This document shows positions 44,496 to 52,685 of a stretch of DNA of 64,000 nucleotides, piece after piece (position 1 is the first letter of the stretch; each line of letters opens with the position of its first letter). The position numbers and the translations under genes are program-made. Below the pieces are notes generated by a model. It was not told where the DNA came from. It made no database searches and saw nothing but the letters and a program-made list of their open reading frames with translations. Source of the DNA: CBDEUK01 sp965250225 (GTDB taxonomy: Bacteria > Pseudomonadota > Gammaproteobacteria > Eutrophobiales > Eutrophobiaceae); contig CBDFNQ010000025.1 of NCBI GenBank assembly GCA_965250225.1, positions 58,730 to 122,729 of the forward strand, read 5' to 3'.

Positions 44496-45072
44496 CAATT
44501 ACTCCCTTAATCATTATTTTTGGTTGTTCCATCACACGAGTAATAAAACTATTTCCTTTTTTATACTTACTAGCAAAATCGGCCTTGTCGTAAATTGTCG
44601 GATTTATTGCGCGTTGCAAAGATTCTTCTACCGGTAATAACAACTCAATAATATCACCATAATTTAGCGCATGACCAACAAGCATAAGATCGATATCACT
44701 TTCTGCCGTATCGCCCCCTTTTGATATCGAACCGTAAATAAATGCTATCACAATCTTTTTATCTAACGACATAAGGGCCTGTTTAATTTCATCAGCAATG
44801 CCAAAAGACTTTTTAACGATACCAACCAATTCAGAGTAAATCGGATTGTTTGCGTTAGCTTGATAATGATTTTGATTGCCTACCTTAGAAACAGATAATA
44901 AATCTGCACCGACAAGGCGCTCCAACTCACGGCTAACTGTGCCACGCCCCATATCGACCCAACGCATAATTTCATTCGTGTAAAAACTCTTATCAGGCTT
45001 ACCAAATAGTAGCCCCAGCACTTTTTGTTGTGTCTTGGTGAACAAAGCATCACCGATAGAAGTTACTTGCAT
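44455..45072 (-). CDS. HTH-MNT nucleotidyltransferase (MNT/HEPN antitoxin type)
   Basis: 205 aa from the ATG (a TTG lies two codons upstream). N-terminal winged helix (KSFYTNEIMRWVDMGRGTVSRELERLV) followed by a minimal nucleotidyltransferase with the signature YGSISKGGDTAESDIDLMLVG (GS-x9-D-x-D). In known MNT/HEPN systems the MNT protein adenylylates and silences the HEPN RNase. Here the HEPN partner is truncated, so the protein may serve instead as an operon regulator. It heads the hsd operon, and its HTH domain fits the paired operator sites just upstream. Confidence 0.78.
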   Translation of the reverse strand: MQVTSIGDALFTKTQQKVLGLLFGKPDKSFYTNEIMRWVDMGRGTVSRELERLVGADLLSVSKVGNQNHYQANANNPIYSELVGIVKKSFGIADEIKQALMSLDKKIVIAFIYGSISKGGDTAESDIDLMLVGHALNYGDIIELLLPVEESLQRAINPTIYDKADFASKYKKGNSFITRVMEQPKIMIKGVIDDIGKPSKNQTAK

Positions 45073-45086
45073 AGTCAATTCTCTTA

Positions 45087-45126
45087 AATCCCCAATACAG
45101 GGACTATAATCCCCTTTTTAGGGATT
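45087..45126. promoter_or_regulatory. Tandem inverted-repeat operator ahead of the MNT-hsd operon
   Basis: Two similar palindromes lie 22 bp apart, two helical turns: AATCCCC-AATACA-GGGACT (45087-45105) and AATCCCC-TTTTTA-GGGATT (45109-45126). They sit right before the MNT start codon, with TATAGT (minus strand) between them as a possible -10 box. This is the geometry of an autoregulated HTH protein, so I infer repression of the operon by the HTH-MNT product. Confidence 0.5.
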
Positions 45127-45315
45127 ATCAAGTGCGATGTGTCCAGGAAATTAAGTGTATTTGTATTTAGGATACTGACTCAGTAATTTCCTCACATTGG
45201 ATGTTTCTCATTTGTAACCGCCCCTTTTTTCCTTTAACTTCTAATTGCAGTGCTTTCAGCATAAATAGATAAATACCGGTCAATTTAAGATCTAACCTTT
45301 TTACTGTTGATACGA

Positions 45316-46032
45316 ATGAAAATATCTCATAAAAATTATCTGATCATACTAGCCGCTCTCTTCTCAATAGAGTGGGTGTTACTGGCAATCAATCCATCTC
45401 ATCTAAAAGACTGGATGCTTGAAAACGTCCTGGTGGTGTTAGCAATATTATTGATTGCAGGGACATTCAAAAAATTTCCGTTATCACGCATCTCCTACAC
45501 GCTGATTTTTATTTTTCTCTGTCTACATCAGATTGGTGCGCATTATACCTATGCGGAAGTGCCCTATGATCAATCGTTTCAGGATCTGCTCGGATGGTCA
45601 TTAAACGAAAGCATGGGTTGGGAGCGTAATCATTTTGATCGACTGGTACATTTTTGTTATGGATTGTTATTGGCCTATCCTATTCGTGAAGTTTTTATCC
45701 GCATAGTTAATGTCAAAGGCTTCTGGGCCTATTTTCTGCCACTGGATCTGACCATGTCGACATCCATGTTGTATGAGTTAGTTGAATGGGCTGTTGCCAT
45801 TGTGTTTGGTGGTGATCTGGGGATGGCTTATCTTGGCACACAAGGCGACATCTGGGACGCACACAAAGATATGGCCCTTGCCAGTCTGGGGGCTTTGATC
45901 GCAATGTCGCTGACAGCCGGGATCAATATTACCTTTCAGCGTGACTTTGCCCAGGAATGGTCTGAAAGTTTTACGGTAAAACATCAAGCGCCTCTTGGAG
46001 AAGATGAGCTCGACAGAATGCTGGATGATTGA
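45316..46032 (+). CDS. YjdF/DUF2238-family inner membrane protein
   Basis: 238 aa with about six hydrophobic segments. The conserved YjdF features are present: QIGAHYTYAEVPYDQ, ERNHFDRLVHFCYGLLLAYPIRE, and YELVEWAVAIVFGGDLGMAYLGTQGDIWDAHKDM in two adjoining blocks. Many conserved charged residues in the membrane suggest transport or catalysis, but the function of the family is not known. The ATG at 45316 follows a TTG in frame at 45307. Confidence 0.85.
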   Translation: MKISHKNYLIILAALFSIEWVLLAINPSHLKDWMLENVLVVLAILLIAGTFKKFPLSRISYTLIFIFLCLHQIGAHYTYAEVPYDQSFQDLLGWSLNESMGWERNHFDRLVHFCYGLLLAYPIREVFIRIVNVKGFWAYFLPLDLTMSTSMLYELVEWAVAIVFGGDLGMAYLGTQGDIWDAHKDMALASLGALIAMSLTAGINITFQRDFAQEWSESFTVKHQAPLGEDELDRMLDD

Positions 46033-46058
46033 TTTATCAGGTTCAGTAAGCCGATAAA

Positions 46059-46579
46059 TTATTCTTTTAGTAATCCAGGTTTGTCCGGACCCAAGGCTCC
46101 ATCTGACCTCGCTTTTAAATACCGATAGATCTTCTGTACATTATCTTTGACGACTGGATTATTTTCCCAACGTGGCATGTTGGCCAGTTCACCTTGATCA
46201 CGCTGTTGTTGCTTGAGCACCTCTTCTAGCATTTCATCTTCTAGATTTTTCCAGTCATCGGTTGAAAATTCCACGGCAAATTTATGCAACACCTTGATTT
46301 CAAATTCTTTGGGATTCAGTCGCTCCATGCTCTGTAAAGATCAGGTGCCATATCAGTGCCAGCTCCACCTACCCCATGACAACCGACACAAACACTGTGA
46401 AAAACGTTATAGCCGAGAAAGGTCTCTGCATCGACCTTACCATCCTCAATATAATAGTAATCTGATTTTATTTCTTGAGATGCATCACCGTTCGCCAAAG
46501 CTACAAGATCTGCCATCGCAAACAAAACAATAACCATGATGACCTTTGCATAAAAATAAAAACGATTTTGTTGTGTCAT
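46059..46579 (-). pseudogene. c-type cytochrome, frameshifted
   Basis: The first frame has a signal sequence, the segment DAETFLGYNVFHSVCVGCHG with the single CxxCH heme site, and stops at YRAWSD. The second frame begins MERLNPKEFEIKVLHKFAVEF and continues to PRWENNPVVKDNVQKIYRYL with the distal Met in NMPRW. The joined product would be a complete mono-heme cytochrome c of about 170 aa like those paired with PQQ alcohol dehydrogenases. The shift lies near 46330. It is a genuine pseudogene or a sequence error. Confidence 0.82.
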
Positions 46580-46728
46580 GTCATCTCTCCAAATGCTTGC
46601 GAATGCAAATATCAATTTCGTTATTAAAAGGATAGGAAGTAGATTTCACACATGCCATGATCCAGATCAAACAAAGGTCAATAAAAGATCGGTAAGATGC
46701 TTTTCAAACTTTTTAGATTAGTGGATTC

Positions 46729-48363
46729 ATGAATATTGAATATGAATACGTCCTGATTCTTCTTGCCCTGTCTGTCTTCACTATCCTGATCATAGACAGA
46801 CTCAGATTATCGCCATTGATCGGTTATCTGCTTGTTGGAATATTGATCAGCCCTCATACCACCGGTCTGCTTGCATTCAGTGATACAACCCGATTTCTCG
46901 GCGAGATGGGTGTTGTCTTTTTACTGTTCAGTATCGGGCTTGATATTTCACTATCAAAACTTTATTCAATGAAACATACCCTCCTGGGTCTGGGAGGAGC
47001 ACAGGTGTTGATTGGTACTGTGTCCGGCGGGGCCATTGCCTGGTTGCTGGGTCTGTCATGGCAAGTATCCATTGTTCTCGGTGGTGCGCTGGCTTTATCC
47101 TCAACAGCACTGGTCACGAAACAATTGGTTGACCAATTGGAATTACAAACCAGTCATGGCCTGACGGCTTTTGGTATCCTGTTGTTTCAGGACATGGCGG
47201 CGGTCCCTTTTCTAGTACTCATTCCCATATTGGCCGAAGCCCAACCCGAACAACTCGGGGTAGCTTTATTACTGGCGCTGTTTAAAGGGATGATGGCTCT
47301 TACAATTATTATTATTGTTGGCAAAACACTCATGCACCGTTTGTTTCATATCGTTTCTTTCTCTGAAGAATTGTTCACGCTCACCGTGTTACTTGTCTCA
47401 CTGACTGCCGCCTGGCTGACTCATCAATTCGGACTGTCCCTGGCACTGGGCGCATTTCTGGCTGGTATGATGGTAAGTGAATCCCGATATCGCTATCAGA
47501 TTGAAAACGAAATACGTCCGTTCCGGGATATTCTTCTGGGTCTTTTCTTTATTACCGTCGGTATGCAGTTGAATCCACCTGCCTTGTTGGCAAACTGGCC
47601 CTGGGTAGTCCTGTTACTGATTGGACTGATGCTTGGCAAGGGCATTGTCATCTATCTTGTCATGCGTTTTTTAAAATATTCCACCGCTGTTGCTAGCCGC
47701 ACAGGCATGATACTGGGACAGGGTGGCGAATTCAGCATTGCATTACTCACCTTATCCGTGTTGTCTGGACTTATCAGTATTGATGATGCCCAACCTGTGC
47801 TAGCGGCGGTTATCCTGTCTATGTTGATCGCACCATTTGTGATAAGAAATAATCATGCGATTTCCAATGCTCTCTTCGGCAAACATAATGATGATGACCA
47901 GATAGCCGATTCTTCCCTTCTCAATAAACTCTCTGAATCGAAGAAAGAACACATATTGATTTGTGGCTATGGCGCTGCAGGTCAGCATATTGGCCAGATT
48001 TTACAGGAACAGGGACTCAGCTATCTTGCACTGGACATCGATCCGGAGGTGATTCGGGGAAACTGGTTCAGGAGCGAGTCGGTATTTTTTGGTAATGCTA
48101 CTAGCAGCAGTATTCTCAAATCTACGGATCTTGCTCATACCACGGCCATCATCATCTGTGCCAGTGATGATGAGACAGCCATCAAAATACTCATGCAGGT
48201 AAGAAAACAGAGTCCCGATGTACCCATATTCATCAGTACACACGATGAGCAAAATCACGAAATCATGATGGAATTCGGTGCAACTGTGGTGGTTGCTGAA
48301 ACCCGGGAATCAGCACTTCGTATTGGGCACAAGTTGTTGAAATTACTAGGGGGGAAAGATTAA
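46729..48363 (+). CDS. KefB-type monovalent cation:proton antiporter (CPA2)
   Basis: 544 aa. About twelve transmembrane segments with CPA2 motifs (FLLFSIGLDISLSKL, GLSLALGAFLAGMMVSESRY, RTGMILGQGGEFSIALL), then a C-terminal RCK/TrkA-N nucleotide-binding domain (HILICGYGAAGQHIGQIL, a Rossmann GxGxxG with DIDPEVI). It should exchange K+ or Na+ for H+ across the inner membrane, possibly gated by NAD(H) or glutathione adducts as in KefB/C. Stands alone. Confidence 0.92.
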   Translation: MNIEYEYVLILLALSVFTILIIDRLRLSPLIGYLLVGILISPHTTGLLAFSDTTRFLGEMGVVFLLFSIGLDISLSKLYSMKHTLLGLGGAQVLIGTVSGGAIAWLLGLSWQVSIVLGGALALSSTALVTKQLVDQLELQTSHGLTAFGILLFQDMAAVPFLVLIPILAEAQPEQLGVALLLALFKGMMALTIIIIVGKTLMHRLFHIVSFSEELFTLTVLLVSLTAAWLTHQFGLSLALGAFLAGMMVSESRYRYQIENEIRPFRDILLGLFFITVGMQLNPPALLANWPWVVLLLIGLMLGKGIVIYLVMRFLKYSTAVASRTGMILGQGGEFSIALLTLSVLSGLISIDDAQPVLAAVILSMLIAPFVIRNNHAISNALFGKHNDDDQIADSSLLNKLSESKKEHILICGYGAAGQHIGQILQEQGLSYLALDIDPEVIRGNWFRSESVFFGNATSSSILKSTDLAHTTAIIICASDDETAIKILMQVRKQSPDVPIFISTHDEQNHEIMMEFGATVVVAETRESALRIGHKLLKLLGGKD

Positions 48364-48503
48364 AGAATAAGTTAGATTGTTACAATACAACTCACACTTA
48401 GCACTTGATCCTGAGTCCCAAGATCGCTTATTCTTGAATGAAAACATTTTGAGAACTTTTAGCAGGATCACATCACTTGGAACCACCCGCCACCTGGAAG
48501 CAC

Positions 48504-49724
48504 ATGATCGCCTTTGTCGATATGGATGCTTTTTTTGCCTCCGTCGAGAAGAAGGATGAACCTGAGTTACGCCACACGCCGATTGGTGTAACGAATGGGG
48601 CACAGGGGACTTGTCTTATCACCACGTCTTATGAAGCACGCGCCTATGGTGTGCATACGGGCATGCGACTGAAAGACGCACGGCGTTTGTGTCCCAACCT
48701 GGTTCAATGCCCTGCCCGTCCGGAACGCTATGCTGAAATTTCCACCGCCATTATGAAAAGTCTGTACGACATCAGCCCCGATGTGGAAGTCTTCTCCGTC
48801 GACGAGGCCTTTATTGACGTGACGCACTGCCAGCGTTACTGGAAACACGGCGCAGAGTACATCGCACAACGGCTTAAACGAACCGTCACAGAGGCCGGTG
48901 GTGTTAACTGCACGGTCGGCATCAGTGGTGATAGAACCACCGCCAAGTACGCCGCCAAACAGGTCAAACCCAATGGCCTCAATTGCATCGCGCCCTGGCG
49001 TGCCAGAGAATATCTGGAGGAGGTTCCGGTGACCGAACTTTGTGGCATCGGTAAAGGTATCGGTCACTTTCTTGCTGCCTATGGCGTCAAGACTTGCGGT
49101 GATATGGCCAGGCTACCAATCAGTGTATTGGGTAAACGTTTCGGTCATCCCGGCAGACGTATCTGGCATATGTGTCAGGGCAATGATCCACAACCGGTCA
49201 GTACGCGAATAGCCGCACCAAAATCCATGGGACACGGCAAGGTCATGCCACCTAATACGCACGACCCTAATGTGATCATGACCTATTTGATCCACATGAG
49301 TGAAAAGCTCGCAGCCCGATTGCGCAAGCATCAACTACAGGCGCAACACTTCTGGATTGCATTGCGCATACATCATGGCTGGTATGGCGATAAATTCACC
49401 TGCCTGTTCCCAACCAATCACAGTCACGACATCATCTGTTTGTGTCAGACATTGCTTGATGAACTGGAGGACGGACAAGGTGTGCATGGTGTGCAAGTTA
49501 CGGCACTCGACCCGAGGCCCAGTGGCCAACAAATCGATCTATTTGCCGAGGCAAACAGGAAACAAGATGACGTCAACCAAGTGATGGATTTAATCAATCA
49601 GCGTTATGGTGAATTTGCCTTAGCACCAGCGCAACTATTAAACCGATCACAAATGCCCAATGTCATTGCACCGGCCTGGAGACCCGATGGTCATCGACAA
49701 AGCATTCCGAAAAAATCTTCATGA
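48504..49724 (+). CDS. Y-family DNA polymerase (DinB-like)
   Basis: 406 aa from the ATG; a TTG at 48477 would add nine residues. Catalytic acids are present in FVDMDAFFASVEKKD and VFSVDEAFIDVT; a GIGKGIGHFL helix-hairpin-helix and a little-finger domain follow. It makes error-prone synthesis past DNA damage. G+C content is visibly higher than in its neighbours, and the C-terminus lacks an obvious beta-clamp QLxLF motif in its last residues, though QQIDLFAE at about residue 353 may serve. Probably acquired. Confidence 0.88.
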   Translation: MIAFVDMDAFFASVEKKDEPELRHTPIGVTNGAQGTCLITTSYEARAYGVHTGMRLKDARRLCPNLVQCPARPERYAEISTAIMKSLYDISPDVEVFSVDEAFIDVTHCQRYWKHGAEYIAQRLKRTVTEAGGVNCTVGISGDRTTAKYAAKQVKPNGLNCIAPWRAREYLEEVPVTELCGIGKGIGHFLAAYGVKTCGDMARLPISVLGKRFGHPGRRIWHMCQGNDPQPVSTRIAAPKSMGHGKVMPPNTHDPNVIMTYLIHMSEKLAARLRKHQLQAQHFWIALRIHHGWYGDKFTCLFPTNHSHDIICLCQTLLDELEDGQGVHGVQVTALDPRPSGQQIDLFAEANRKQDDVNQVMDLINQRYGEFALAPAQLLNRSQMPNVIAPAWRPDGHRQSIPKKSS

Positions 49725-49804
49725 AATGAAAAGACCAGGCTCAACATTCTTTATTGAATATAGCTATAATCCTGCAATATTTTTTCTGAATCGTTACACA
49801 CTGA

Positions 49805-51088
49805 ATGAATATTGTTTTAAAAACCCTGGGCTGTCGTCTGAATGAAGCGGAGCTTCAAACCTGGGCACGCGGTTTTCAGGAAAAAGGCCATACGATTGGT
49901 CGTGATGTCTCATCAGCAGATTTGATCGTTCTCAACACCTGTGCGGTAACACAGGAAGCGGTTAGAAAATCCCGCAAGTTGATCCGTAAAACACACCGAA
50001 ACAATCCACAGGCGAAATTAGTTGTGAGTGGTTGTTATGCTAGCCTCGAAAAACAATTAAAAACAGACATCGAAGGCATTGATCTGATCATTCCAAATCA
50101 GGACAAGGACAAACTGGTTGATATTTCATCTGATGTTTTAGAACTTCCAACCATGCCGAGCATAGCAACTGCGCCTGGTGAATTTAGTTTGTTTTCGCCA
50201 AATCGCAGTCGTGCCTTTGTTAAGGTGCAAGATGGTTGTCGTTATCGTTGTACCTTTTGCATCGTCACTGTTGCGCGTGGTGAAGAACGTAGCCGAACCA
50301 TTGAAGATGTTATTGAGGAAATTAATCTTTTACAGAAATCAGGAGTTCAGGAAATTGTGTTAACCGGGGTGCACATCGGTGGCTATGGCAGTGATAGTGA
50401 TCAGAGTTTATATAAACTGATCGATAGCGCACTGAAAGAAACCGATATTCCAAGATTGCGCTTAGGCTCTGTTGAACCCTGGGATTTACCCAATGATTTT
50501 TTCAGCTTGTTTGATGACCCGCGTTTTATGCCACACTTGCATTTGCCGTTACAAAGTGGCTCGGACTCCGTGTTGAAACGTATGGCACGCCGTTGCAAGA
50601 CAAACGACTTCCGACAACTGATTGAACAGGCACGAACCGAGGTGAAAGATATTCAAATTACAACAGATATTATTATTGGCTTTCCGGGTGAAACGGATGA
50701 AGAATGGCAAAGCAGTCTTGATTACATTGAATCCATCGGTTTTTCACATATCCATATTTTTAGCTACTCACCCAGGGAAGGAACAAAGGCTGCCACCCTG
50801 TCTGATCAGGTTACCAGTGACATAAAAAAACGACGTAGCCAACAGTTACATACATCAGCCAACAAGATGAAAAAAACAGCTTTGCAAGACGCGCTGGGGG
50901 AAACCCTTCCTATCCTTTGGGAATCCAGAACCGAGAGTGATTATGAAGGTTCAATTAATTATTTTGGATACACACCCAATTTTTTACGTGTAAGAAAAAC
51001 TGTTCCGACTACAATTCAATTGAGCAACAAAATTACCGAAGAAATCCCGACGGACGTGTCGGATTGTGGTGAGATACTCTTTATCTAA
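49805..51088 (+). CDS. mtaB: MtaB, tRNA t6A37 methylthiotransferase
   Basis: 427 aa. The N-terminal motif VLKTLGCRLNEAELQTWARG is diagnostic of MtaB-type enzymes, as is CAVTQEAVRKSRKLIRK. The radical-SAM cluster is DGCRYRCTFCIVTVARG. It makes ms2t6A at position 37 of tRNAs reading ANN codons. The family is commonest in Bacillus and eukaryotes but also occurs in scattered proteobacteria. With rimO at 33 kb, two of the methylthiotransferase subfamilies are in this window. Confidence 0.92.
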   Translation: MNIVLKTLGCRLNEAELQTWARGFQEKGHTIGRDVSSADLIVLNTCAVTQEAVRKSRKLIRKTHRNNPQAKLVVSGCYASLEKQLKTDIEGIDLIIPNQDKDKLVDISSDVLELPTMPSIATAPGEFSLFSPNRSRAFVKVQDGCRYRCTFCIVTVARGEERSRTIEDVIEEINLLQKSGVQEIVLTGVHIGGYGSDSDQSLYKLIDSALKETDIPRLRLGSVEPWDLPNDFFSLFDDPRFMPHLHLPLQSGSDSVLKRMARRCKTNDFRQLIEQARTEVKDIQITTDIIIGFPGETDEEWQSSLDYIESIGFSHIHIFSYSPREGTKAATLSDQVTSDIKKRRSQQLHTSANKMKKTALQDALGETLPILWESRTESDYEGSINYFGYTPNFLRVRKTVPTTIQLSNKITEEIPTDVSDCGEILFI

Positions 51089-51091
51089 ATT

Positions 51092-51577
51092 TTATTTCTT
51101 TGGTAAATCTCTTATCTGTTCCGTAATTTCTTTTGTCTTGTTATGTGAATAATTTACTTTTACAAGCTCATCTTTCATCGCTTCGTGATTGGTAAATGCC
51201 CCCATTAATTTTTTATTTTTTAACAGGCCATGTGCACTTAACAATTCTGCATTGATCGCTTGAGCTTCATCTGCTGGTAATTTCACATTCCATAAGAAGG
51301 CCTTCAAGCGTGATAAACTGCGATCCAGATCACGGCGTGCTTTTTCCAGTTGTTTATAGGTTTCGAGTTTTGCTTCGTGTGCCTGATCAGATTCCGCTAA
51401 ATCCTCTTCCACATCCATGGTTGACGATTTCGTCTCAGAATTGGTGACCGAGTCACTCATAGTTGCCGATTCTGCCATGACTGAGTCTTCCGTGATCTCA
51501 AAGTGTGTTGTTGGCTTGAAAAAATAGACCAGCAAAACAAGGATCAGGCAAATGAGGCCAACAAAAAGTGCTTTCAT
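51092..51577 (-). CDS. Membrane-anchored coiled-coil protein, unknown
   Basis: 161 aa. One N-terminal membrane anchor (LFVGLICLILVLLVYFF), then a Ser/Thr-rich acidic stretch (about 30-70) and a coiled-coil-like helical region (about 75-155, KARRDLDRSLSRLKAFL). No family recognised. It converges with mtaB with a three-base gap. Probably exposed in the periplasm. Confidence 0.55.
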   Translation of the reverse strand: MKALFVGLICLILVLLVYFFKPTTHFEITEDSVMAESATMSDSVTNSETKSSTMDVEEDLAESDQAHEAKLETYKQLEKARRDLDRSLSRLKAFLWNVKLPADEAQAINAELLSAHGLLKNKKLMGAFTNHEAMKDELVKVNYSHNKTKEITEQIRDLPKK

Positions 51578-51807
51578 GAATTAATCTCCAAAAAAATAGC
51601 TGTTCAATTTATATCCCTATCTTACCGAATTATGTGTCGATATAAATTTTTCATTTACTCAAAAAGGCATGCGTGATTATCAATAACTAACTGTTTTTAA
51701 AAGATTATTTAGAATATTAGATGATTCTCATTACCCAACAAGCGATCAACATTGTGATTACTAATCACAATAAATTCCTCACTATCATATTTAATATCAA
51801 TAACTTA

Positions 51808-51835
51808 TTGAAGTTTTATCAAATTAAACTATAAT
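51808..51835 (+). promoter_or_regulatory. Candidate promoter before the PilZ gene
   Basis: TTGAAG (51808-51813), 16 bp, TATAAT (51830-51835). The surrounding 372-bp gap (51578-51949) is very A/T-rich and carries no gene I can see. TTATTGAAGTTT occurs twice in direct orientation (starting at 51806 and about 51841), flanking the -10 box, which may be a binding site. Confidence 0.45.
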
Positions 51836-51949
51836 AATATTATTGAAGTTTATTTTATAACTATCAGAGATAATTGAATTTTTTAGTTAAATTATCTAAC
51901 CGTCGTTTAATACTAATTCCGAACCGGGCACTTTGGGAGGTAGCGAAAG

Positions 51950-52471
51950 ATGGCAATTGAAGCGGTAAAACTCGATGTTGATTACAGTTATTTAGACGCG
52001 CAATCAATTGATGAAACAGCGCGACTGTATTTTGCTTTAACTGATTTTGAAGGGTTCATTCAACACCCTGATAACGTCCCCTTCACTGTAAAAAAACTGC
52101 GTTCAAATGAAATTCAGCAATCACTGAACAATCAAACTTATTCTGAACACTGTACCGGCATTGGTGTGTGTTTTGACTCCGATCACTATATATCCCCAGG
52201 TTCTGTGATTGAATTCACTATTCAGTTAACTGGACAGGAACAAAGATTTACTTCCAGAGTCGTAATGGTTAGAAATTATGATAATAATTTTGCCATTGGC
52301 ATCTGGTTTGATCGCAAAGACGATGCAAATCGTATACGGAATACTGAACAGATCTGTCACCTGGAAAATTATCTACGACAAAAACGTTACAAAGAAGGCC
52401 CGTTTATCAGTAAGGAAATTTTTGCAGAAGAATGGATGAATAAATTCTCGGATATTTTTCCAAGCATTTAA
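51950..52471 (+). CDS. PilZ-domain protein
   Basis: 173 aa. The C-terminal part (about 75-130: SEHCTGIGVCFDSDHYISPG, IEFTIQLTGQ, FTSRVVMVRN, NFAIGIWF) follows the PilZ beta-barrel pattern, although the N-terminal RxxxR c-di-GMP motif is not clear in the usual place, so ligand binding is uncertain. PilZ proteins act as c-di-GMP receptors or as partners in pilus control. It precedes a 60-aa gene by 24 bp. Confidence 0.6.
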   Translation: MAIEAVKLDVDYSYLDAQSIDETARLYFALTDFEGFIQHPDNVPFTVKKLRSNEIQQSLNNQTYSEHCTGIGVCFDSDHYISPGSVIEFTIQLTGQEQRFTSRVVMVRNYDNNFAIGIWFDRKDDANRIRNTEQICHLENYLRQKRYKEGPFISKEIFAEEWMNKFSDIFPSI

Positions 52472-52494
52472 AAGAAGTAAGAGGTAAGAACATT

Positions 52495-52677
52495 ATGAAA
52501 ACGAATAACAATTTATTCAGAACACAGAATGGCGGCATTCATGCCGTTTCTAAAGGTACACCCACTAACTCTACGTTAGATATGGAAAAACGTCCGCGCT
52601 CCGTGGAATCAGATAACGTAGGCATTTTACATGCAGGCATTGTAAGCGCACATAATAAAAAAACGGGTAGCCAATAA
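52495..52677 (+). CDS. Small basic protein, unknown
   Basis: 60 aa (MKTNNNLFRTQNGGIHAVSK ...), polar, no hydrophobic segment, low complexity in Asn/Ser/Lys. An AGAGGTAAG ribosome-binding site precedes the ATG by a good distance, and it follows the PilZ gene by 24 bp, so it may be the second gene of that operon. No family recognised; expression unproven. Confidence 0.5.
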   Translation: MKTNNNLFRTQNGGIHAVSKGTPTNSTLDMEKRPRSVESDNVGILHAGIVSAHNKKTGSQ

Positions 52678-52685
52678 GTTAAAGG

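Noticed and set aside
45127..45315. Right-hand attachment site of the island
   Set aside because: I looked for another copy of the tRNA-Thr 3' end (TCCCTCAGCCGGCACCA) in either orientation near the right border and saw none.
46059..46615. Two separate overlapping small genes instead of one frameshifted cytochrome
   Set aside because: The second part lacks a signal peptide and heme site, and the joined order matches a single cytochrome c domain with its distal methionine, so a frameshift explains it better.
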